The notes: generated by a model from the sequence alone, not told the origin. DNA of 64,000 bases from Opitutaceae bacterium (GCA_028688225.1 JAQTYQ010000009.1:49283-113282), one strand, 5' to 3'. Positions 38,407-47,809 are shown, counted from the stretch's first letter. Translations and numbers: made by a program.

Positions 38407-41400
38407 TTACCGCGGCAACGGGTTCCAAGGTAGCTTGACGGCCAGCCGCCGGCGGAGCCGGAGGCCGGCCAGCAGCAGGAGTCCCGCCGCCAGCAGGGCG
38501 AAGGTGCCGGGCTCGGGCACGGGAGTGAAGTTGAGCGCGACGCCGTCGGCAAGATACTGGATCGTAAAGTCGTATGGCGTGCCGAGGTAGCTGGCGCTGA
38601 TGATGTCGCCCGAGGCCGGCAGGCCGTTGAAGTAGCCGGAGAACCCGCTGCCTCCGGTGATCGAGATCAGGGTGTAGGTCGAGGCCGTGGGCGGGCCGAG
38701 CAGGTTGAGATTCAGGGACAGCAGGCCGGAGCCGATGTCGACGACGCCGGCGGGATACGAGAAGGCCAGGGTGTCGGAGGTGGCTCCGCTGAGATCGATC
38801 TCCAAGGTGGCGGGGTTGCTCAGGGTAAGGCCGCCGCTGATGAAGGTGAGGGTGCCGATGGAGTTGCCCGGGCTGATGATGCCGCCGGCCACCGTGAGGT
38901 TGCCGTAGATCGTGCCCGATCCCGCGAGGGTGCCGGTCGTCGCGTTGGTCAGATACCCATTGGTGTAGAACGTGCCGCTTTGCACGTTGATGATGCCGGC
39001 GTTAGTCAGAGGGGATCCGAGGTAGAGATTGCCGCCGGTCAGGTTAATGCTGGCGCCGGCGGTGTTGGCGACGGTGTACCCGGAGTAGTAGCCGAGGTAC
39101 AGGCCGGCGCCGGTGCCGACGGTGATCGAGCCCGAGTTAGTGAAGGTCGGCGCGTAGAGGTAGCCGGTGCCCGTGGTATGGTTGATCGTGCCCTGGTTGG
39201 TGATCGAAGCGCCAGTGTAGCCCGAGTAGATCGTCACGTCGCCGGTCGCGGTAGTGGCGCTGTCGAGGGTGAGCGCGCTGTTGCCGACGGTCAGGTAGGC
39301 GCCGGTGCCAAACGTGAGGGTCTTGCCCGACAGGGTGCCGTTCTCATTCCAGTAAAGATTCGAGTAGTTGCCAAAGGTGGCGTTGGCGCCGGTGAAGCCG
39401 GCGCCGTTGGTGAAGGTGACATAGGTGGAGGCGGGCAGGGTCAGGTCGCCGGTGAGACTCGCGCCGTCCAAGGTGCCGTTGTAATAGGTGAAGGTGAGGG
39501 CGTCGGCGGCGATGGTGCCGTTCTTGATCGTGCCGCCGCGGAGTTCGTAGCTGCCGCCGGTAGGGGCGGCGAGGGTGGCGGCAGTGTTGTCGAGCGTGCC
39601 ATCGAGGTAGACGTGGCCGCCACCGGCGCCGATCTGGACGGTGCCAAGATCGGCGGTAACGTTGTTGCCCTGGAAGTAGAGCGCCCCGCTGTTCTGCGCC
39701 GTGAGCGTGCCCTGGTTGACGAGACCGTAGAGGTAGATGTTGGCGCTGGCGCCGTCGGCCGTGATCGTGCCGCCGCTGGCGTTGGTGGCGGTGATGTCCG
39801 AATAGTAGCCGATCGAAAGGCTGGTGCCGGCGCTGGCGGTGATCGCGCCCTGGTTAATAAAGGTGGGGACACTGAGGTAGCCGGTACCGGTAGTGTGGTT
39901 GATCGAGCCTTGGTTGATGATCGAAGAGCCGGAGTTGCCGGAGACGTAGACGCCGCCGGTCATGGTGGTGCTGCTGCCGAGGGTTAGTGAGTTATTGGTG
40001 CCGATGCCGATGTAAGCGGCGGTCGTCGTCGTCCCGAGCGTGATCGTTTTGCCGGAGAGCGTGCCGTTCTGGTTCCAAATCAAAGAACCAACGCCACTAA
40101 GAGGGCCACCACCGAGGGTGGCGTTGGTGCCGGTGAAGCCGGTACCATTAGTGAACACGACGTAGGCTGAGGCTGGTATGGTGAGATCGCCAATGATGGA
40201 AGTGCCATCCAAGGTTCCCCCGGAACTGGTGAAGGTAAGGGCCCCGGCGGCGATGGTGCCGTTCTTGATCGTGCCGCTGTAGAGTTCGTAACTGCCGCCG
40301 GTGGGGGCGGTGAGGGTGGCGGAGGTGTTATCGAGGGTGCCGTTGAGGTAGGCGTGGCCGCCGCCGGTGCCGATCACGACGGTGCCGAGGCTGGCGGTGA
40401 CGTTGTTGCCTTGGAAGCGGAGCGCGCCGCCGTTCTGAGCCGTGAGCGTGCCCTGGTTGATCACGCCCTGGAGATAGAGATTGGCATTGGCGCCGTCGGC
40501 GGTGGCGGTGCCGCCGGTGGCGTTGGTCGTGGTGTAGGTGGAGTAGTAGCCGAGATAGAGACTGGTGCCGGTGCCGGCGGTGATTGCGCCGCTGTTGGTG
40601 AAGGTAGGGGCGTAGAGATAGCCGGTGCCGGTGCCGTGGGTGATGGCGCCCTGGTTGGTGATCGAGGCGCCCGAATTGCCGTAGATATAGACACTACCCG
40701 CAACGGTGGTGGCGCTGTCGAGGGTGAGCGAGTTGCCGGCGCCGACGCTGAGGTAGGCATTGGCGGTCGTGCCCAGGGTGAGGGCCTTGCCGGCAAGCGT
40801 GCCGTTCTGATTCCAGTAGAGATACGAGTAGTTGCCGAAGGCGGCGTTGGCGCCGGTGAAGCCGGCGCCGTTGGTGAAGGTGACGTAGGTGGAGGCGGGC
40901 AGGGTCAGGTCGCCGGTGAAGCTCGCGCCATCAAGGGTGCCGTTGTAGTTGGTGAAGGTGAGGGCGCCAGCGGCGATCGAGCCGTTCTTGATCGTGCCGC
41001 CGTAGAGTTCGTAACTGCCGCCGGTCGGGGCGGTGAGCGTGGCAGCGGTGTTGTCGAGGGTGCCGGCGAGGTAGGCATGGCCGCCGCCGGTGCCGATCAC
41101 CACGGTTCCTAGACTGGCGGTGGTGTTGTTGCCCTGGAAATGGAGCGCGCCGCCGTTCTGGGCGGTGAGCGTGCCCTGGTTGATCACGCCCTGGAGATAG
41201 AGATTGGCATTGGCGCCGTCGGCGGTGGCGGTGCCGCCGGTGGCGTTGGTCGTGGTGTAGGTGGAGTAGTAGCCGAGATAGAGACTGGTGCCGGTGCCGG
41301 CGGTGATTGCGCCGCTGTTGGTGAAGGTAGGGGCGTAGAGATAGCCGGTGCCGGTGCCGTGGGTGATGGTTCCCTGGTTGGTGATCGAGGCGCCCGAGTT

Positions 41401-41766
41401 GCCGTAGATGTAGACACTGCCCGTCACGGTCGTGGCACTGTCGAGCGTAAGCGCGTTGCTGGTGCCGACATTGATGTAGGCGTTGGCCGTTGTCCCCAGG
41501 GTGATCGTCTTGCCCGCGAGCGTGCCAATCTGATTCCAGTAGAGATACGAGTAGTTGCCGAAGGTGGCGTTGGCGCCGGAAAAACTCGAACCGCCCGTAA
41601 ACGTGGCCGAGGTGCTGGTGGCAATGCTGACGTCACCGGAAATCAACGAACCAGTGTAGGTTCCGCTCAGAACAGTCTGTCCCTGAACCTGCGGTCCAAG
41701 GGCCAAGGATACCAGCAATAGGAGCGGGGTAAGGACTGATGGCCGTAGTATGCGACGGTGCATCAA
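38407..41766 (-). CDS. Autotransporter-like repeat protein with PEP-CTERM sorting signal
   Basis: 1119 residues. Signal peptide of about 30 residues ends at PQVQGQ. The body is made of three long repeats of about 241-247 residues plus a partial fourth, rich in Gly, Thr, Asn and Ala, with units such as YLYAPTFTNSGAITAGTGTS that predict a beta helix. Nucleotide repeats are nearly identical over hundreds of bases (for example 40442-40650 against 41165-41373). The end has VPEPGTFALLAAGLLLLAGL then RLRRR, the PEP-CTERM signal cut by exosortase and linked to exported polysaccharide. It is probably a surface or biofilm protein. Confidence 0.88.
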   Translation of the reverse strand: MMHRRILRPSVLTPLLLLVSLALGPQVQGQTVLSGTYTGSLISGDVSIATSTSATFTGGSSFSGANATFGNYSYLYWNQIGTLAGKTITLGTTANAYINVGTSNALTLDSATTVTGSVYIYGNSGASITNQGTITHGTGTGYLYAPTFTNSGAITAGTGTSLYLGYYSTYTTTNATGGTATADGANANLYLQGVINQGTLTAQNGGALHFQGNNTTASLGTVVIGTGGGHAYLAGTLDNTAATLTAPTGGSYELYGGTIKNGSIAAGALTFTNYNGTLDGASFTGDLTLPASTYVTFTNGAGFTGANAAFGNYSYLYWNQNGTLAGKALTLGTTANAYLSVGAGNSLTLDSATTVAGSVYIYGNSGASITNQGAITHGTGTGYLYAPTFTNSGAITAGTGTSLYLGYYSTYTTTNATGGTATADGANANLYLQGVINQGTLTAQNGGALRFQGNNVTASLGTVVIGTGGGHAYLNGTLDNTSATLTAPTGGSYELYSGTIKNGTIAAGALTFTSSGGTLDGTSIIGDLTIPASAYVVFTNGTGFTGTNATLGGGPLSGVGSLIWNQNGTLSGKTITLGTTTTAAYIGIGTNNSLTLGSSTTMTGGVYVSGNSGSSIINQGSINHTTGTGYLSVPTFINQGAITASAGTSLSIGYYSDITATNASGGTITADGASANIYLYGLVNQGTLTAQNSGALYFQGNNVTADLGTVQIGAGGGHVYLDGTLDNTAATLAAPTGGSYELRGGTIKNGTIAADALTFTYYNGTLDGASLTGDLTLPASTYVTFTNGAGFTGANATFGNYSNLYWNENGTLSGKTLTFGTGAYLTVGNSALTLDSATTATGDVTIYSGYTGASITNQGTINHTTGTGYLYAPTFTNSGSITVGTGAGLYLGYYSGYTVANTAGASINLTGGNLYLGSPLTNAGIINVQSGTFYTNGYLTNATTGTLAGSGTIYGNLTVAGGIISPGNSIGTLTFISGGLTLSNPATLEIDLSGATSDTLAFSYPAGVVDIGSGLLSLNLNLLGPPTASTYTLISITGGSGFSGYFNGLPASGDIISASYLGTPYDFTIQYLADGVALNFTPVPEPGTFALLAAGLLLLAGLRLRRRLAVKLPWNPLPR

Positions 41767-41852
41767 GGGTGGCGGAACATAGCCGGTTTGCCTTCGGATG
41801 CCAGCAGCGCCAGCACTTTGTTACAGACGCCGCCAGGGTTTCGACCGGCGGC

Positions 41853-42160
41853 TAGCCCGGATGTTTCACACTCTGCACGCAGAAGAGAGCACAGTCTGTG
41901 CGAAACCCCTGGCTGCCGGCTCGACTCCAGGGCATCCGGGCTAAGGGCAAAACCGCCCTTTGAAAGGGCAGATGCCAGGACGATCCTTCGGAGAATGATT
42001 TGAGGGACAATCTTTTCATCGGGAGTGAATTGAGGTGCCTTGCTCTTTTTGAAAGGGTGGTTTTGCTTATAGCCCGCATGGCGTGGGGCTCCTGGCGGCG
42101 CTTTGATCGAGGGCCGGCCATAGCCATTGCGGCGGCGGAGACTGTGAAAGATGCGGGCTA
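41853..42160. repeat. Composite repeat element A-C-B (first copy)
   Basis: Three modules in order: A (41853-41943, identical to 33963-34053), C (41944-42069, with GCAAAACCGCCCTTTGAAA and, inverted at the other end, TTTGAAAGGGTGGTTTTGC) and B (42070-42160, TAGCCCGCATGG to GATGCGGGCTA). The same order returns at 57082-57387. Each module has inverted ends. The right edge supplies the TAG stop of the truncated lysR. It codes for no recognisable protein. Confidence 0.85.
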
Positions 42161-42481
42161 TCTGCCGGCAACCGCCCACCAGGGGCCGGAGTCAGAGGCC
42201 AAGGCCGGTTTGCCCAGCTCCTGCAAATCTGCCCGCGCGTGTTGCATCTCCGCCAGAATGAGGTCGGCGTGCGCCAGCAGGCGCTGGCCGGCGGGCGTCA
42301 GCCGCGCCTTGCGGCCCAGCCGGTCGAAGAGACGGCATCCCAGCTCCTGTTCCAGCGACTTGATGGCATGGCTCACCGCCGACTGCGTCAGGAAAAGTTC
42401 CCGCGCGGTCTGTGTAAAACTGCCACATCGCGCAAGTGTTGCAAAAGCGAGCAGCTTGCGGCTGTCGAGGATGGACTTCAT
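42158..42481 (-). pseudogene. LysR-family regulator, only the DNA-binding domain left
   Basis: 107 residues. FATLARCGSFTQTARELFLT, QSAVSHAIKSLEQELGCRLF and DRLGRKARLTPAGQRLLAHA form a textbook LysR helix-turn-helix plus linker helix. A complete LysR protein has about 300 residues; the effector-binding domain is missing. After LQELGKP the sequence becomes unrelated and ends exactly at the edge of repeat module B, whose first three bases on this strand are the stop codon. The fragment might still bind DNA as a dimer, but is most likely a relic. Confidence 0.85.
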
Positions 42482-42568
42482 GAGGACTTAGGGATGCACT
42501 GCCATCCTGGTTTACAGCACATCCCGAGCCAGCCGGCGGCCGGTGGGTAATTTTAGCCGGCGGGGTTA

Positions 42569-42601
42569 GGAGTTTGTCGGACTTTGGGTCCGACAAACTC
42601 C
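42569..42601. repeat. Perfect 14-base-stem hairpin
   Basis: GGAGTTTGTCGGAC (42569-42582) and GTCCGACAAACTCC (42588-42601) pair perfectly around TTTGG. GTCGGAC wording is also found in the loop of the hairpin after hrpA. It lies in the 308-base gene-free gap 42482-42789 upstream of the lysR fragment. Confidence 0.65.
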
Positions 42602-42750
42602 TCATGGCAAAACCGCCTCAAATTTGCGGAGAAAACGATTCAGAACGCGCAGAGAAGGTGGGCTGGCGGCATATAGCACTTGTAACGTCATCCGTTGCAA
42701 ACAGTGTCGGCCTGACGGCTGGGGCCGGCCTGCCCGCCGCGCGGTACCTC

Positions 42751-42785
42751 GGAGAACATGTCAACTATTGGTTGACATGCTCTCC
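42751..42785. repeat. Hairpin with the same core as 401-441
   Basis: Arms GGAGAACATGTCAAC and GTTGACATGCTCTCC pair with one mismatch around TATTG. The core CATGTCAAC/GTTGACAT and the loop match the hairpin at 401-441, but the outer arms are different while still complementary. It begins five bases past the stop of the membrane-protein gene at 42790 and could lie at the end of its transcript. Confidence 0.7.
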
Positions 42786-42789
42786 ATGG

Positions 42790-43329
42790 TCACATGAACC
42801 ACGGAGGTGGATCGGCGGCGGGCGGCAACGCGAGGGCCTGGGCGACGGCGGGCGTGCGCCGGCGATAATACAACGCCAGGCCGCCCTGGTAGATCAGGGT
42901 CGCGGCCATCACGCTGCCGTAGAGCAGATAAAAGACCCGCTGCACCAGCGGCACGATGTCGTCCAGGGTGAGCCCGAGTTCGCTGAGCATCGTCCGCATG
43001 TCGGGTGTGGCCAGCTCGCGCATCAGCTCCTGGTCGAAGCTCAGCAGCCGTGTGACCGCATAAGCCCAGATCACGCCCAGCACCAGCAGCTGGCTGCGCA
43101 CCAGCCAGCGCATGCCACCCACGTCGCGCCGCCGCAGCAGCCGGTGGCCGCGCACCTCGAGCGCGCCGCCCAGGGTCACCAGCAGGCCCACCGAGCAGCC
43201 GACCGGATCGCCGAAGGCCAGCGACACCAGACTGCACAGGCCGGCAAAGATCGCCACGCTCCAGCCGTTCAGCCGGGAGGTCTTGAGCACGCGGCGCAGC
43301 ACCTCCTCGGGCGGGCGGGATGGTTTCAT
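42790..43329 (-). CDS. Small membrane protein of unknown function
   Basis: 179 residues with four hydrophobic segments: WSVAIFAGLCSLVSLAFG, GCSVGLLVTLGGALEV, SQLLVLGVIWAYAVTRLL and VFYLLYGSVMAATLIYQGGL, the last followed by basic YYRRR. Positively charged loops suggest both ends are in the cytoplasm. No family recognised. It diverges from hrpA with a short gap (43330-43441), so the two promoters share this space. Confidence 0.65.
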   Translation of the reverse strand: MKPSRPPEEVLRRVLKTSRLNGWSVAIFAGLCSLVSLAFGDPVGCSVGLLVTLGGALEVRGHRLLRRRDVGGMRWLVRSQLLVLGVIWAYAVTRLLSFDQELMRELATPDMRTMLSELGLTLDDIVPLVQRVFYLLYGSVMAATLIYQGGLALYYRRRTPAVAQALALPPAADPPPWFM

Positions 43330-43441
43330 GGCCTCACCCTAGCAGCACACTACGCCGATGCCAACCGGGAGTTGCGGCCGGCGGCGGGCGCCGTTGCCCT
43401 TGTCAACCCGCCCCGCGCCGCCGAAGCTGCCCGCCGTACCC

Positions 43442-46400
43442 ATGACCCGCCACGCCGCCCGTTTCCGTCTGGATTTTCCGCCCGAGCTGCCCATCAGCGC
43501 CCGGGTGGAGGACATCACCGCGGCTATCGCGCGGCACCCGGTGCTGATCCTGGCCGGCGAGACCGGCTCGGGCAAGACCACGCAGATCCCCAAGATGTGC
43601 CTGGCCGCCGGGCGCGGCACCGTCGGCCGTATTGCCTGCACCCAGCCGCGGCGCGTGGCCGCGCTGTCCATCTCGCGCCGGGTCGCGGAGGAGCTCGGCG
43701 TGCCGTGGGGCCGCGAGGTCGGCTGCAAGATCCGCTTCGCCGACCACACGTCGCCGGCGACCATCATCAAATACCTCACCGACGGCATGCTGCTGGCCGA
43801 GCTGCAGGGTGATCCCGGGCTGGGGGAGTACGACACCATCATCATCGACGAGGCGCACGAGCGTTCGCTCAACATCGATTTCCTGCTCGGCCACCTGCGC
43901 CAGCTGCGCATCCGCCGGCCCGAGTTGCGGATCGTGATCACCTCGGCCACCATCGACACGCAGGCGTTTTCCCGCGCCTTCGACGACGCGCCGGTGATCG
44001 AGGTCTCCGGCCGGCTTTATCCGGTGGAGGTCATCCACGCGCCGCTCGACGAGCTGGGTTCGGACGCCGCGGACGGCGACGAGCCCGGGGCGAAGGCCGA
44101 CCTGTCCACCGAAGCCCTGGCCGAACGGGAAGTGCCGGGCTTGGCCAAAGCGGCGAAGGCGGAGGCGCTGCACTACATCGACGGCGCCGTCGCGGCGGTG
44201 GAACGCATCCTGCGCGAGAGCCCGGCGGGTGACATTCTCGTTTTCATGCCGGCCGAGCGCGACATCCGCGAGACGCGCGACCTGATCGAGGGCCGGCGCT
44301 TCGCCCGCACCGAGGTCATCCCGCTCTTCGGCCGCCTGGCCAATGCCGAACAGGAGCGCGTGTTCGCCCCGACCCGGCAGCGCAAGATCGTCGTTGCCAC
44401 CAACATCGCCGAAACCTCGCTCACCATCCCCGGCATCCGTTTCGTGATCGACACGGGGCTGGCGCGCATCAGCCGCTATGCGCCGCAGGCGCGCACCCGC
44501 CGCCTGCCGATCGAACCCATTGCGCAGAGCAGCGCCGACCAGCGCAAGGGCCGCTGCGGACGCGTGGCGGACGGCGTGTGCATCCGGCTCTATTCGGAGC
44601 AGGACTACCGGGAGCGGCCGCGGTTCACCCAGCCCGAGATCCAGCGTTGCAACCTCGCCGACGTCATCCTGCGGATGAAGGTTTTCGGCCTCGGCGACAT
44701 TGAGCGTTTCCCCTTCATCAACGCGCCGCCGGCCAAGGCCGTCCGTGCCGGGTACGCGTTGCTCCAGGAGCTGGGGGCACTGGAGCCCGCAGGGGGCAAG
44801 GAGCAGCAAATCGGGGCCAAGGAGGCAGGGGCAGGGAGCGAGGGACGGCTCATGCTGAATCCTGCTCCCTCCTCCCTCCTTCCTGTGCCGGCGGCAGCTG
44901 CCCTGACGCCGGTCGGTCGCGAGCTGGCCCGCCTGCCCGTCGATCCCACGGTCGGCCGCATGATCCTGCAGGCGCGGATCGAGAAATGCCTCCGCGAGGT
45001 GCTGGTCATCGCCGCCGGCCTCAGCATCCAGGACCCGCGCGAGCGTCCGCTCGACCGGCAGGCGCAGGCCGACACGGCGCACCGGCGCTTCGCGCATCCC
45101 GACTCCGATTTCCTCACGCTGCTCAACATCTGGGAGGCGCTGCACGGCGAGTTCGAGGTGATGACGCAGGGCCGGCTGCGCCGCTTCTGTCACGAGCACT
45201 TCCTCTCCTACACCCGCCTGCGCGAGTGGCGCGACATCCACGACCAGCTCATCGAGGTGCTGGAGGAGCGCGACGACTTCAAGCTCACCTCGGTCTGGGA
45301 CGGCATTGTAGCCGGGGTCGCCTGCCGTGAGCTTGTCGAACCGGCCGACCCCGGCCCGGCCTCACCGAGGCCGGCTACATCCCGCACCCAGAACCCAAAA
45401 CTCAAAACCCGGAACGCGGAACTAGGCTTCGGCACGCCGGCCTACCGCGCCATCCACCGCAGCATTCTGGCCGGGCTGCTCGGTAATATCGCCGTGCGCG
45501 ACGAGCAGACGGGGCTCTACCGGGCCGCGCACTCTGCCGGACAGCAAAGCAAGGTGAGCCTGTTCCCCGGCTCGGTGCTGCACGTGAAGCCGGATGGCAA
45601 AAAGAGGCCCTCCTTCGCCAAGGCTTCCGCCGTCGCTGAAGCCAAGGAGGACAGCGCGACAGACGGCAAGCGTCTGCCACGCTGGATCATGGCAGCGGAG
45701 ATCGTCGAAACCACGCGCCTGTTCGCCCGGACCGTCGCCCGGCTCGACCCGGCCTGGGCGCTCGACCTCGGGGCGCATCTGCTCCGGATCAGCCACACCG
45801 ATCCGTTCTGGAACGCCGAGGCAGGGCGGGTGCTGGTGAAACGCCGTGCCCGGCTCTACGGGCTCGAGCTCGAATCGCGCGCCGTGGGCTACGGGAAAAT
45901 CGATCCGGTCCGCGCCACCGAGATCTTCATCCGCGAGGGACTGGTCAACGACACCATCACGTGGCCCTTCGACTTCCTCGCGCACAACCGCAAGGTTCGG
46001 GACAAAGTCGAAATCATTCTGACCCGCGCGCGCAGCAGCGGCTACCTGAACCTCGACGAGGCGATGTACCGCTTCTACGCGGCGCGGCTCCTGCCGGAAG
46101 GTAGGGACGGACCGCCGGGCCGTCCGTCCACGGACTCGGCGCGCCCAGCCCTGCTGGCCAGCAGGGCGCCCCCAGCATCCGGCGTCAGCTCCGTGCCGGA
46201 ACTCGTCGACCTGGTGCGCGAGCGCCGCCGGACCGAGCCGGCGTTCCTGCAGCTGGAGCCGGAGGATCTGCGCGGGGCCGATGCGGCGGCACACGATGCG
46301 GCGGCCTTTCCCGACACGCTGCCGATCGAGAACCGCGTGCTGCCGCTCGATTACGCCTACCGGCCCGGCCGGGAGGAGGACGGGGTCACGATCACGGTTG

Positions 46401-47809
46401 CCGCGCGCGACGCCGCGGCGCTCACGCCCGCCGCGCTCGACTGGGCCGTGCCCGGTCACCTCGAGGAGAAAGTGCTGCACCTGTTGAAGGCGCTGCCCAC
46501 GAGCCAGCGGCGCACGCTCATTCCGCTGGCGGAGGCGGCGAAGGCGGCGGCCCGCGCCGTGGCGCAGCGCGCCCGGCTGCGCGGCCATCAGGATTCTCTG
46601 GCGGAAACGCTCGCTGGCCACCTGCGCGAGGCGCACCGCCTGGCCGTCGACCTGCGCGGCTGGGCGGAGAAGCCGCTGCCCGACCATCTGCGGGTGCGGG
46701 TCCAGGTGGTGGACGAGGCCGGCCGGCCGCTGGCCGCCGGCCGCGACCTCACGGAATTGCACCGGCTGCTGGAAGAGCACCAGCGGCAGCTCAGCGTGGA
46801 GGCGGCCCAGGGCTCGGCCGGCCGGCCAAGTGTCGAATGGCGCCAGGCGCGGGCAAAGTGGGAGCTGGGTGCCCAGACCACCTGGACCTTCGGCGAAATC
46901 CCCGATCGGATTCACGTCGGCGATCAGGCGGGCGTGCCGGTTTACGCCTACCCGGCGCTTGTGCCGGTAACGGCGGGGGTGGCACTGCGGCTGATGCAGT
47001 CGCCCGAGGAGGCGCAGGCGGCGCAACGGCGCGGGCTGTTTCACCTCTTCGAGCTGCAGTTGCGCCACGAGCTGGCCTGGCTGCAGCGCGACCTGCGGGA
47101 CCTGCGCGCGGTGGGCGTGCTGGCAGCCGCGTTCACCCCGGCGGGAACGCTGCCGGAACAGGCGCTGGAGTCGCTGCGCCGCTGGACCTGCGGACGCAGG
47201 GTGGCGCCGTTGACCGCCGAAGCCTTCGCCCGCGAACTCGATCGTGTCCGGACCGGCCTGCGGGGCGTGGTGCCGCGACTGACGGACCGGTTGCGCGAGA
47301 TTTTCACCCTGAGGCAGGAGTTGCTCACGCATCCGCAGCCGTATCCCGGACTGGCGGAGGATCTCGCCGCGCTGCTCCCGCCGGACTTTCTCGCGGCCAC
47401 GCCGTTTGACCGGCTCGCCCACCTGCCGCGCTACCTGAAGGCGATGCAGCTGCGCGCCGGCCGGTGGAAACAGAATCCGGAGCGCGACGCCGGGCGGGCG
47501 CGGCAGCTGGCGCCGTATGTGCAGGCCGCGGCGGCCCGGCCCCGGGAATCCGCGGCCGCGGAGGCGGCCGACCGCTTCCGCTGGCTCGTGGAGGAGTTTC
47601 GCGTGAGCCTGTTCGCGCAGGAACTGGGCACGGCCGAGCCGGTCTCGCCGGTGAAGCTCGACCGCGAACTGGAGGCTCTGCGCCACGCCGGAGCCCCGGC
47701 GGACGCCGCCTCCCGCGTGGGCGGCAAACCGGCTCCGGTCGCCACGCCGGCGGCGGGCAGTCCCCTCAAGAGTCTGGGCGCGCTCGACCGGCTGTTCCCG
47801 ACACGCTAG
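43442..47809 (+). CDS. hrpA: ATP-dependent RNA helicase HrpA
   Basis: 1455 residues from ATG at 43442. DEAH-box helicase motifs: GETGSGKTT (residues 39-47), TQPRRVAALS, IIDEAHERSLN (DEAH near 136), ITSATID, then VATNIAETSLTIPG and QRKGRCGRV. The helicase-associated, OB-fold and the HrpA-specific C-terminal domain (DUF3418) follow. In E. coli HrpA rescues stalled ribosomes. It is about 150 residues longer than usual; four low-complexity inserts, encoded at about 44790-44890, 45340-45422, 45600-45680 and 46095-46185, account for most of this and correspond to repeat sequences. The frame is open throughout. Confidence 0.93.
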   Translation: MTRHAARFRLDFPPELPISARVEDITAAIARHPVLILAGETGSGKTTQIPKMCLAAGRGTVGRIACTQPRRVAALSISRRVAEELGVPWGREVGCKIRFADHTSPATIIKYLTDGMLLAELQGDPGLGEYDTIIIDEAHERSLNIDFLLGHLRQLRIRRPELRIVITSATIDTQAFSRAFDDAPVIEVSGRLYPVEVIHAPLDELGSDAADGDEPGAKADLSTEALAEREVPGLAKAAKAEALHYIDGAVAAVERILRESPAGDILVFMPAERDIRETRDLIEGRRFARTEVIPLFGRLANAEQERVFAPTRQRKIVVATNIAETSLTIPGIRFVIDTGLARISRYAPQARTRRLPIEPIAQSSADQRKGRCGRVADGVCIRLYSEQDYRERPRFTQPEIQRCNLADVILRMKVFGLGDIERFPFINAPPAKAVRAGYALLQELGALEPAGGKEQQIGAKEAGAGSEGRLMLNPAPSSLLPVPAAAALTPVGRELARLPVDPTVGRMILQARIEKCLREVLVIAAGLSIQDPRERPLDRQAQADTAHRRFAHPDSDFLTLLNIWEALHGEFEVMTQGRLRRFCHEHFLSYTRLREWRDIHDQLIEVLEERDDFKLTSVWDGIVAGVACRELVEPADPGPASPRPATSRTQNPKLKTRNAELGFGTPAYRAIHRSILAGLLGNIAVRDEQTGLYRAAHSAGQQSKVSLFPGSVLHVKPDGKKRPSFAKASAVAEAKEDSATDGKRLPRWIMAAEIVETTRLFARTVARLDPAWALDLGAHLLRISHTDPFWNAEAGRVLVKRRARLYGLELESRAVGYGKIDPVRATEIFIREGLVNDTITWPFDFLAHNRKVRDKVEIILTRARSSGYLNLDEAMYRFYAARLLPEGRDGPPGRPSTDSARPALLASRAPPASGVSSVPELVDLVRERRRTEPAFLQLEPEDLRGADAAAHDAAAFPDTLPIENRVLPLDYAYRPGREEDGVTITVAARDAAALTPAALDWAVPGHLEEKVLHLLKALPTSQRRTLIPLAEAAKAAARAVAQRARLRGHQDSLAETLAGHLREAHRLAVDLRGWAEKPLPDHLRVRVQVVDEAGRPLAAGRDLTELHRLLEEHQRQLSVEAAQGSAGRPSVEWRQARAKWELGAQTTWTFGEIPDRIHVGDQAGVPVYAYPALVPVTAGVALRLMQSPEEAQAAQRRGLFHLFELQLRHELAWLQRDLRDLRAVGVLAAAFTPAGTLPEQALESLRRWTCGRRVAPLTAEAFARELDRVRTGLRGVVPRLTDRLREIFTLRQELLTHPQPYPGLAEDLAALLPPDFLAATPFDRLAHLPRYLKAMQLRAGRWKQNPERDAGRARQLAPYVQAAAARPRESAAAEAADRFRWLVEEFRVSLFAQELGTAEPVSPVKLDRELEALRHAGAPADAASRVGGKPAPVATPAAGSPLKSLGALDRLFPTR
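44795..44890. repeat. Inverted-repeat element inside hrpA (first)
   Basis: GGAGGCAGGGGCAGGGAGCG (from about 44820) faces GCTCCCTCCTCCCTCCTTCC (from about 44865). It is translated as a Gly/Glu-rich loop between conserved helicase blocks. Confidence 0.6.
45345..45422. repeat. Repeat sequence inside hrpA (second)
   Basis: Contains CCGGCCTCACCGAGGCCGGC-type palindromic sequence, also present ahead of the PilP-like gene near 49258, and CACCCAGAACCCAAAACTCA, the complement of the TTTTGGGTTCTGGG wording in gspE and prmA. Translated in frame. Confidence 0.6.
45611..45655. repeat. Repeat sequence inside hrpA (third)
   Basis: Shares the identical 18-mer CCGCCGTCGCTGAAGCCA with the insert in the EndoQ-UvrD gene (near 60943). 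TCCTTCGCCAAGGCTT and AAGCCAAGGAGGA form imperfect arms. Translated as KASAVAEAKEDSATDGK. Confidence 0.65.
46100..46173. repeat. Repeat element inside hrpA (fourth), also at 55614-55680
   Basis: The first 26 bases, from GGTAGGGACGGACCGCCGGG onward, are identical to 55614-55639; both copies end with CTGCTGGCCAGCAG and GCGCCCC. Inside hrpA it is translated as a Gly/Pro/Ser/Arg-rich loop, while the second copy lies between converging genes. Confidence 0.75.

Noticed and set aside
38407..41766. CRISPR-like array because of many repeated blocks
   Set aside because: Repeats are about 720 bp, code for protein in one open frame with signal peptide and PEP-CTERM end, and have no regular short repeat/spacer pattern. 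No cas gene is present.
41852..42127. Open frame on - over the composite repeat, similar to one at 57058-57318
   Set aside because: The two frames resemble each other only because the repeats do. They cross the inverted ends of modules and contain no known domain, so they are not treated as genes.
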